Below are positions 42,608 to 47,523 of a DNA stretch of 47,523 nucleotides, in pieces. A program made the position numbers and the translations under genes. The notes under the pieces are model-generated. The model ran no database searches and was not told where the DNA came from. It worked only from the letters and a program-made list of their open reading frames with translations. Source of the DNA: Ruminococcus sp. (lineage in GTDB: Bacteria > Bacillota > Clostridia > Oscillospirales > Ruminococcaceae); NCBI GenBank assembly GCA_017622925.1, contig JAGAQC010000036.1, positions 1 to 47,523 on the forward strand, read 5' to 3'. Each line of letters opens with the position of its first letter. Positions within the stretch are counted from its first letter, which is position 1.

Positions 42608-43342
42608 TTATCTTTCAAAGTACCTCTTTTTTCTCACATAGAACGGGTCAACGGTTGCCGCCGCTTTTTTGCCCATATCCTGTTCGTATGTAATAAAGCA
42701 GAGATGATCGCCTGCCTTTGAATACTTCGCAAGATACTTTGACAGCGGTACGAACACTTTTCTTGTATTTCCCAGCATGTCGATGACCATTAGAAGCTGC
42801 GGCTTTTCGCAGCCCTTTATCATTTCCATAATAAAGGCTCGGTCAACGTTTTCCTGCTTTGCAAGGAACTTTGACGCCGCCTTGGTAAGGTGTCCCACCG
42901 ATCTTTCACACGGGCGGTAATTTATTATCTCCTCCTCATTGTAGGAGATAGCCTTTATTTTGAGATTTCGGGCTATCATGAGGATACTTTTTATCTCCTG
43001 AGAGGAAAATTCCTTACCGTAGGAATTCGGATTAAGAACCGCCGACGCCGACTGTATAAGGTCGAACAGTCGCAGGCAGTTTATCTTGTAGTGTTCAACA
43101 TAACGTTTTGCAAACTGCTGTAAGGCTCTGTGACTGGTGAAAAAAGGGATAAAAATATCGCCGTGAGGGTTTTTTATCGTTATCAGTTCAAGCTGAACGC
43201 CGCCCTCCTCTCGTCCCCGTTCATACCTTACGGGATTTTTGCAGATTACGTAAACATCGCTTTTTATTAGCGTCTGCAAAAAAAGCGAACGTTTTGACGG
43301 ATCTGTTATAGCCGCTTTCAGCAGCTCGTCAAGATTCATCAT
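42608..43342 (-). CDS. SseB-family protein
   Basis: 244 aa, cytoplasmic. The N-terminal half has the SseB pattern (MNLDELLKAAITDPSKRSLF, a strand block with DIFIPFFTSHRALQQFA) and the C-terminal half fits the SseB C-terminal domain (KPQLLMVIDMLGNTRKVF). In E. coli SseB affects serine sensitivity; the molecular role is not settled. Two starts are possible: ATG 43342 (AAAGGA, 9-nt spacing) or ATG 43381 (GAGGAGG, 4-nt spacing, inside a hairpin), which adds 13 basic residues. It lies 32 bp upstream of ruvB. Confidence 0.8.
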   Translation of the reverse strand: MMNLDELLKAAITDPSKRSLFLQTLIKSDVYVICKNPVRYERGREEGGVQLELITIKNPHGDIFIPFFTSHRALQQFAKRYVEHYKINCLRLFDLIQSASAVLNPNSYGKEFSSQEIKSILMIARNLKIKAISYNEEEIINYRPCERSVGHLTKAASKFLAKQENVDRAFIMEMIKGCEKPQLLMVIDMLGNTRKVFVPLSKYLAKYSKAGDHLCFITYEQDMGKKAAATVDPFYVRKKRYFER

Positions 43343-43366
43343 GAAAAATCGTCCTTTCCTATATAT

Positions 43367-43429
43367 ACCGAACTTTCGCATTAGACCTCCTCGGGAACTG
43401 AGTAGGTCTATTCTGCAATTCCGTTCGGT
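43367..43429 (-). promoter_or_regulatory. Structured leader of sseB-ruvB that can hide a ribosome binding site
   Basis: Outer stem ACCGAAC/GTTCGGT (43367-43373, 43423-43429) encloses a stem TAGACCT.CTC/GAG.AGGTCTA (43382-43410). On the minus strand the second arm contains GAGGAGG, the ribosome binding site for the alternative ATG at 43381. This is visible pairing; regulation is inferred. Confidence 0.5.
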
Positions 43430-43469
43430 AAATTAAAATTTAATACATAAATTGTTGCTATCCACAACT

Positions 43470-43727
43470 TAAGCAAACTAACATCGGGATTCCAAAGGGA
43501 CGGTGTCCCTTTGGCGGAGTCCATAGGCAGCGCCTCTGGTGGGGTGTGGGGCAACGCCCCGCAAAGCGTTAAGCGCTCCGCAAAGGGTGAATTTCCAAAC
43601 AGTCCGTCGGACTGTTTGGAAAGAGGTGACTCCCCACGGGTGGGGAGATGCCCGAAGGGCAGAGGGGACGGCACGAAGTGCGCCCTGCAAGAGAGGGCGT
43701 TCCCTTATTAAGAACACGGTACACCAT
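43470..43727 (-). repeat. Family A palindromic repeat, copy A4 (inverted), with nested hairpin module
   Basis: Inverted relative to the other A copies. The variable stem is TCCAAACAGTCC/GGACTGTTTGGA (43594-43620). At 43627-43680 an extra block interrupts the GGGAACGCCCT hairpin: CTCCCCAC/GTGGGGAG (43630-43647), TGCCC/GGGCA (43649-43661) and GCAC/GTGC. The same kind of block interrupts repeat B1. With the leader at 43367-43429 it fills the gap 43343-43778; no gene is visible. Confidence 0.9.
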
Positions 43728-43778
43728 GCTTTTAATAAAGGAAAAGAATCCCGTAAGCTGCGGACAGTTTAAAAATTA

Positions 43779-44390
43779 TTATTGAGCCATGATCCTTAAA
43801 GTCTCTTTTATAAGTTCCTGCGTATCGAGGGAGGGGTCGAGCTTTCGGAGTATGGGAGCGATCTCCCCCTGAGAATAGCCGAGAACCTGCAAAGCCTCCA
43901 AAGCTTCCCCAATAGCGGAGTTTCCGCCGTCAGACTGCATGGGACTTCCGCCGCTTTCAAGCGTCATGGACTTGCCGCCCAACGCCTCAGAGGAAATTTT
44001 ATCTTTAAGCTCCAAAACTATACGCTGCGCCGTTTTTGCGCCGATACCCTTAGTCCTCGTTATCGACTTGCTGTCCCCCGAAGCTACGACAAAGGCAAAC
44101 TGCTCGGGTGTCATGTCGGAAAGTATCGCCGTAGCCGCTTTCGGTCCTACGCCCGAAACGGAAATAAGCTGTTTGAAGCAGTTAAGCTCCTGCATATCTG
44201 CGAACCCGAAAAGCTCCACGCTGTCGTCACGAACGGCAAGATATGTATACAATGTGACCTCGCTGCCCGTTTCGCCGAGCTTCGTGATCGTACTGTACGA
44301 GGTCTTGCAGCCGTAGCCGACTCCGCCGCATTCCACGACCGCAAACCCGATCTCTTTAAGTATAAGCTTTCCTCGCAAACTGTATATCAT
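43779..44390 (-). CDS. ruvA: Holliday junction-binding protein RuvA
   Basis: 203 aa, normal length. It binds the four-way junction as a tetramer and recruits RuvB. An N-terminal OB-fold (MIYSLRGKLILKE...) is followed by two helix-hairpin-helix motifs (LISVSGVGPKAA near 75, TKGIGAKTAQRIV near 113) and the C-terminal RuvB-binding domain (about 155-203, EALEALQVLGYSQGEI). It lies 21 bp downstream of ruvC on the same strand. Confidence 0.97.
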   Translation of the reverse strand: MIYSLRGKLILKEIGFAVVECGGVGYGCKTSYSTITKLGETGSEVTLYTYLAVRDDSVELFGFADMQELNCFKQLISVSGVGPKAATAILSDMTPEQFAFVVASGDSKSITRTKGIGAKTAQRIVLELKDKISSEALGGKSMTLESGGSPMQSDGGNSAIGEALEALQVLGYSQGEIAPILRKLDPSLDTQELIKETLRIMAQ

Positions 44391-44411
44391 GATTACCTCC
44401 GTATATTATCC

Positions 44412-44900
44412 TCACATATCCCAGCGTATAGTGTGACCGTGGCATATAGCTATAGCAAGGGCGTCGGCTGCATCGTCGGGCTTGGGTATCTGTGAAAGGT
44501 TCAGAAGCTGCCTTGTCATTTCCATGACCTGCTGCTTTTCCGCCTTTCCGTATCCGACTACCGCCGATTTCACCTGTAGCGGCGTGTACTCAAACACGGG
44601 AACGTCCCTTACCGCTGCGGAAAGGACTGTTATCCCTCTCGCCTGCGCAACGTCGATCGCGGTTTTCTGATTGGTGGTGAAAAAGAGCTTTTCCACCGCC
44701 ATACAGTCGGGACGGAACTTCTCAAATATAAACTCCATGTCCGTGTGTATCGACCGAAGCCGCTGTGTAAACGGGGTATGCGCTTCGGTAAGTATCGCGC
44801 CGTATTCTATGGGCGAAAAACGCCGCCCGTCATAATCGACCACGCCGAATCCCACGATAGCATAGCCGGGATCAATGCCCAGTATCCTGATTTTTTTCAT
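44412..44900 (-). CDS. ruvC: Holliday junction resolvase RuvC
   Basis: 162 aa. Endonuclease that cuts the junction. Acidic catalytic residues are visible: D10 in ILGIDPG, Glu in MAVEKLFF (about 69), and the Asp pair in KPDDAADALAIAICH (about 140). The start ATG 44900 (AGG, 8 nt upstream) is chosen; a longer in-frame reading lacks family similarity and runs through the promoter. First gene of the ruvC-ruvA unit. Confidence 0.96.
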   Translation of the reverse strand: MKKIRILGIDPGYAIVGFGVVDYDGRRFSPIEYGAILTEAHTPFTQRLRSIHTDMEFIFEKFRPDCMAVEKLFFTTNQKTAIDVAQARGITVLSAAVRDVPVFEYTPLQVKSAVVGYGKAEKQQVMEMTRQLLNLSQIPKPDDAADALAIAICHGHTIRWDM

Positions 44901-44963
44901 TATTTTAACCTGATGTCCGTGCCACCGCACACTTCTCCATAATATTTCATAGTATTCCTTATT

Positions 44964-44993
44964 ATTATAACACAATTCCTCTCCACTTTGCAA
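44964..44993 (-). promoter_or_regulatory. Promoter of ruvC-ruvA
   Basis: Minus strand TTGCAA (44988-44993), 18-bp spacer, TATAAT (44964-44969). No SOS (LexA) box such as GAAC.N4.GTTC was recognised beside it. Confidence 0.6.
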
Positions 44994-45082
44994 CATTTTA
45001 TTCATATAAATATCATATAAAAGCCATTGCTTTTTTTGTGAAAATTGCAGTCAATTTTTATAGTCCGCCTTAGTCATACTGT

Positions 45083-45102
45083 CTTTGGAATCCCAATGTT
45101 AT
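45083..45102 (+). repeat. Solo terminal fragment of a family A repeat
   Basis: CTTTGGAATCCCAATGTTA is identical to the right end of copy A1 (about 1298-1317) but the rest of the element is missing. It lies between ruvC and the zinc-ribbon gene. Confidence 0.6.
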
Positions 45103-45184
45103 TCTACCCTAACTTAACCATTGTTTAAACTACACAAATAATAAACGGCAAAAAAAACAATGTGTACAAATTTTTAGAAAGGTA

Positions 45185-45213
45185 TTGCAAATTTGAACGG
45201 GAAATGATATAAT
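45185..45213 (+). promoter_or_regulatory. Promoter with extended -10 for the zinc-ribbon gene and mscL
   Basis: TTGCAA (45185-45190), 17-bp spacer, TGA-TATAAT (45208-45213). About 30 bp before the ATG at 45243. Confidence 0.72.
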
Positions 45214-45242
45214 TATCTTAAATGAATGAGGGAGGGCGCTTC

Positions 45243-46640
45243 ATGATTTGCACCGTATGCGGAACCGAAAACGAAAAAGGATTTAAATTCTGCGTAAAAT
45301 GCGGAAGCAATCTTGAAAACCCTGACGAAACAAATTACGAACAGGTCGATATGGGCAACTACCACTCCGAGGAGGAGGGCGAAAACAGCGGTTTTACCAT
45401 GGATACGGGTACTTTCGTCATCAGGGATACCGCGCCGCCGCCCGAGCAGAACATCTATACCGCCGACGAGCTTAATCAGTCGGAGGAGGACTTCGATTTC
45501 AGCATTTACGACGAGCCGTCAATGGCGTCGCTTACTCCGCCAACTCCGCAGCCTACAGCTCCGCAGCAGGTCTACGCCCAGCCTCAGCCGCCCGTACAAG
45601 GCATGAACCAGTTTATGACGCAGCAGCCTATGATGTACGCTCAGCCGCAGATAATCGGCTATGACCCCACAGGAATGCCGATATACGGTCAGCCGCAGGG
45701 TATGATGTTCCCTCAGCCGCAGATAATCGGCTACGACCCCAACGGTATGCCTATTTACGGTCAGCCGCAGGGCATGATGTTCCCCCAACCGCAGATAATC
45801 GGCTACGATGCAAACGGCGTGCCGATCTACGGTCAGCCGCAGGGTATGATGTTCCCCCAACCGCAGATAATCGGATACGACCCCAACGGCATACCTATTT
45901 ACGGTCAGCCGAATTTCCAGCCTATGGGCGGAATACCTGTCCCGAATCAGGGAGCTGCGCCCAATATGCAGGGTACGGCTAATTTTGCGGCTCAGAACGT
46001 CGCGCAGGCGGCAGAACCTCCCAAAAGAAAAGAATACAGCGATTTTTGGTCGTTTTTTGACAATGGTAGCGGCGAACGTCACGAAAGCTCGGACGATGAT
46101 TTTTTTTGCAAGGCAAAGTCCGAACCGATTATTTCCGACGATCCGTTCGCAGATATTGACAACAGGCGGAAAAAACGTCTGCAAGCCGAAAATGCAGCGC
46201 AGGGCTTTATGAGCGATACCCCCATAGTGGACGGCGACCAACTGGCGAAAAACGATTCCGACCGCATAAACAAGCTTTATATGAGACAGACGGGTAACTC
46301 GGTCTCCTCCGATCTGACAGTCGGCGGAGGACGGCACAAAAACGGTACAATGGCAGCCGCCGGAGAAGTCAACGCGGATATGCTTGCGGAAAAGCTTAAC
46401 GTCCGTTCGAGGGTCTCCATGCAGTACGCCGACGAAATTAACGCGGACGGGATTGAAGCTTATGTTCCCGAACATCGCGAGGCGATAATGGCTCAGGCAG
46501 ACCATGCCGTTGAAGCTATGCCGAAAAAGATCGACCCGTATCAAAGCGAGCTTGATAAGATCGAGCTGCCTGAGTATATGCAGGCGAAAAAGACGGCGCA
46601 TGAGGATACTGCCGAAATTCCGTCTTTGCCAGAAGTGTAA
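45243..46640 (+). CDS. Zinc-ribbon protein with tandem 24-residue Pro/Gln/Tyr repeats
   Basis: 465 aa, no signal peptide or membrane helix. The N-terminus is a zinc ribbon with two CxxC pairs (CTVCGTENEKGFKFCVKCGS, C3 to C19). An acidic linker and a Pro/Gln-rich part follow, then four near-identical 24-residue units (PQPQIIGYDPNGMPIYGQ, DNA 45639-45909). The remainder (about 255-465) is charged and shows no known domain. Start ATG 45243 has GGGAGG with 7-nt spacing. It shares a promoter with mscL, 52 bp downstream. Function unknown; similar zinc-ribbon proteins with disordered Pro/Gln tails are common in clostridia. Confidence 0.75.
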   Translation: MICTVCGTENEKGFKFCVKCGSNLENPDETNYEQVDMGNYHSEEEGENSGFTMDTGTFVIRDTAPPPEQNIYTADELNQSEEDFDFSIYDEPSMASLTPPTPQPTAPQQVYAQPQPPVQGMNQFMTQQPMMYAQPQIIGYDPTGMPIYGQPQGMMFPQPQIIGYDPNGMPIYGQPQGMMFPQPQIIGYDANGVPIYGQPQGMMFPQPQIIGYDPNGIPIYGQPNFQPMGGIPVPNQGAAPNMQGTANFAAQNVAQAAEPPKRKEYSDFWSFFDNGSGERHESSDDDFFCKAKSEPIISDDPFADIDNRRKKRLQAENAAQGFMSDTPIVDGDQLAKNDSDRINKLYMRQTGNSVSSDLTVGGGRHKNGTMAAAGEVNADMLAEKLNVRSRVSMQYADEINADGIEAYVPEHREAIMAQADHAVEAMPKKIDPYQSELDKIELPEYMQAKKTAHEDTAEIPSLPEV

Positions 46641-46642
46641 GC

Positions 46643-46667
46643 TTATAACAAGGTTTTCTTGTTGTAA
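46643..46667 (+). other. Hairpin between the zinc-ribbon gene and mscL
   Basis: TTATAACAAG and CTTGTTGTAA pair over 10 bp with one wobble around GTTTT. An A-rich, not T-rich, stretch follows, so it is more likely an mRNA-stability or partial-termination hairpin than a full terminator. Confidence 0.4.
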
Positions 46668-46692
46668 ATAAAAATAAAAAGGAGATAAAAAA

Positions 46693-47112
46693 ATGAAGAA
46701 GTTACTGGAAGAATTCAAGGCGTTTATTATGAGGGGCAATATCATTGATATGGCTATCGGTGTTATCATCGGCGGCGCGTTCTCGGGTCTCGTGACCTCG
46801 CTGCTCGACAATATTATTTCCCCTATACTCGGATTTTTCAGCGTGGGCGGACTTAACGGTCTTTCCATAAGAATACTCAATGCCGACCTCAGATTCGGCG
46901 CGTTCTTTATGGACATCGTTAATTTCGTTATCATGGCGGCTGTCGTATTCCTTATCATGAAGGCTGTCACAGGTATCATGAACAAGTTCAAGAAGAAGGA
47001 AGAAGCCGCTCCCCCCAAGCCCTCCAAGGAAGAAGAACTTCTCACTGAGATAAGAGACCTTCTCAAGGCTCAGGCAGGTGCTTCCGAAGCTGCTGAGAAA
47101 AATGCTGAATAA
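46693..47112 (+). CDS. mscL: Large-conductance mechanosensitive channel MscL
   Basis: 139 aa. It opens under membrane tension to release solutes on osmotic downshock. The amphipathic N-terminus and first helix (LLEEFKAFIMRGNIIDMAIGVIIGGAF) are classical, the periplasmic loop is short, the second helix lies at about 75-97 and a cytoplasmic helix (EEELLTEIRDLLKAQ) is followed by an Ala/Glu-rich end. ATG 46693 follows AAGGAG. Last gene before the terminator at 47137. Confidence 0.96.
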   Translation: MKKLLEEFKAFIMRGNIIDMAIGVIIGGAFSGLVTSLLDNIISPILGFFSVGGLNGLSIRILNADLRFGAFFMDIVNFVIMAAVVFLIMKAVTGIMNKFKKKEEAAPPKPSKEEELLTEIRDLLKAQAGASEAAEKNAE

Positions 47113-47136
47113 TTATTTAATAATTACATAACGAAC

Positions 47137-47179
47137 AAACGCCTTAGAGCCGATTTTAATACGGTTCTAAGGCGTTTTT
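47137..47179 (+). terminator. Intrinsic terminator of mscL
   Basis: AAACGCCTTAGAGCCG (47137-47152) pairs with CGGTTCTAAGGCGTTT (47162-47177) around a 9-nt AT loop and is followed by a T run. Confidence 0.9.
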
Positions 47180-47221
47180 CTGCTGAATGGGTATATTAGT
47201 CTGTTCAATAACCACTATTTA

Positions 47222-47382
47222 TATACTTGCCTCTATTACAAAATATACAATATCTTTCGGAATAAATTCCGTCTGTCTGCGTTGTCCTCCTCATCGTGCG
47301 ACAGCACGCTTTCGTCGTCCGCCTTGACAGACAAAATTTCTTCTCGAAATCTTTTGTACATTTTGCAATAGAGTCAAGTATA
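47222..47382. repeat. 161-bp fold-back element (MITE-like)
   Basis: TATACTTG.CTCTATT.CAAAAT at 47222 pairs with the reverse complement ending at 47382, and pairing continues inward to GTCTGTC/GACAGAC, with several mismatches. An inner short hairpin GTGCGACAGCAC lies at the centre. No coding sequence is visible. It lies directly beside repeat A5. Confidence 0.75.
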
Positions 47383-47392
47383 ACTTAATGAA

Positions 47393-47523
47393 TTATGTTC
47401 CTATTAAGTGAACGCCCTCTCTTGCAGGGCGTTCCCTCTTTCAAAACAGTCCGCAGGACTGTTTTGAAATTCGCCCTTTGCGGAGCGCTTAAACGCTATG
47501 CAGGGCTTTGCCCCGCACCCCAC
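47393..47523 (+). repeat. Family A palindromic repeat, copy A5, cut by the window end
   Basis: Contains GAACGCCCT/AGGGCGTTC and the variable stem TCAAAACAGTCC/GGACTGTTTTGA (47441-47467), followed by TTTGCGGAGCGCTTAAACGC and the start of the GGGC/GCCC hairpin. The right part lies beyond the window. Together with the terminator and the fold-back element it fills 47113-47523; no gene is seen. Confidence 0.85.

Noticed and set aside
45639-45909. CRISPR-like array
   Set aside because: The 72-bp units are contiguous, in frame and coding, with no spacers.
45519-47066. 515-codon minus-strand reading frame opposite the zinc-ribbon gene and mscL
   Set aside because: It is antisense to two well-supported genes, rich in Arg/His/Leu as expected of a shadow, and has no signals of its own.

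Overview
The window looks like chromosomal DNA of a gut-type clostridium in the Oscillospiraceae, most like Ruminococcus. The reasons are the dockerin-bearing leucine-rich-repeat (LRR) surface proteins, a cohesin-like lipoprotein, Firmicutes-type operons (ecfA-ecfA2-ecfT, truA, ruvCAB, an alpha2-type glycyl-tRNA synthetase, ClpE), strong GGAGG ribosome binding sites, near-consensus TTGACA/TATAAT promoters and several TTG starts. No rRNA, tRNA, CRISPR, prophage or transposase gene was recognised. Everything was read by eye from the sequence; no database search was run.

Layout. (1) 1-889: a repeat element and a secreted lipoprotein on the minus strand. (2) 1339-13461: a plus-strand sugar-transport operon starting at a near-perfect promoter. 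It holds a very large solute-binding protein, two permeases, an NHL/TPR membrane-anchored protein, a Yip1-family membrane protein, a DUF5696 protein and two more permeases, and closes with a strong terminator. No ATPase gene is present, so a shared MsmX-type ATPase encoded elsewhere is inferred. (3) 13492-25783, minus strand: housekeeping and small envelope genes (glyQS, DUF6483, DUF5684, cysS, DUF2752, DUF4190, a cohesin-like lipoprotein, clpE, CvpA-like, DUF5711, truA). (4) 25743-40735, minus strand: yfhO and the ECF transporter core. Here ecfA1 is separated from ecfA2-ecfT by three LRR-dockerin genes, and a fourth LRR-dockerin gene lies upstream of an rRNA-methyltransferase-like gene. A divergent phosphoglucosamine mutase heads the run. 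(5) 40989-44900, minus strand: ruvC-ruvA, then a repeat, then sseB-ruvB and a papain/C39-like protein. (6) 45185-47179, plus strand: a zinc-ribbon protein with tandem repeats, then mscL.

The most unusual material is of two kinds. First, intergenic spaces carry families of highly structured palindromic repeats. Family A (about 200 bp) has five copies and a solo end; family B has three copies. Between copies the stems change sequence but base pairing is kept, and a shared hairpin module is nested inside both families. Four further unrelated fold-back elements occur, one of which supplies the stop codon of a gene. Second, a surface-protein set (four secreted dockerin proteins and one lipid-anchored cohesin-like protein) is dispersed among housekeeping operons, with dockerin genes tightly coupled inside the ECF transporter operon.

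The transport operon, the lipoproteins and the dockerin/cohesin proteins together suggest a cell that captures and imports complex carbohydrate at its surface. That is inference from gene content.
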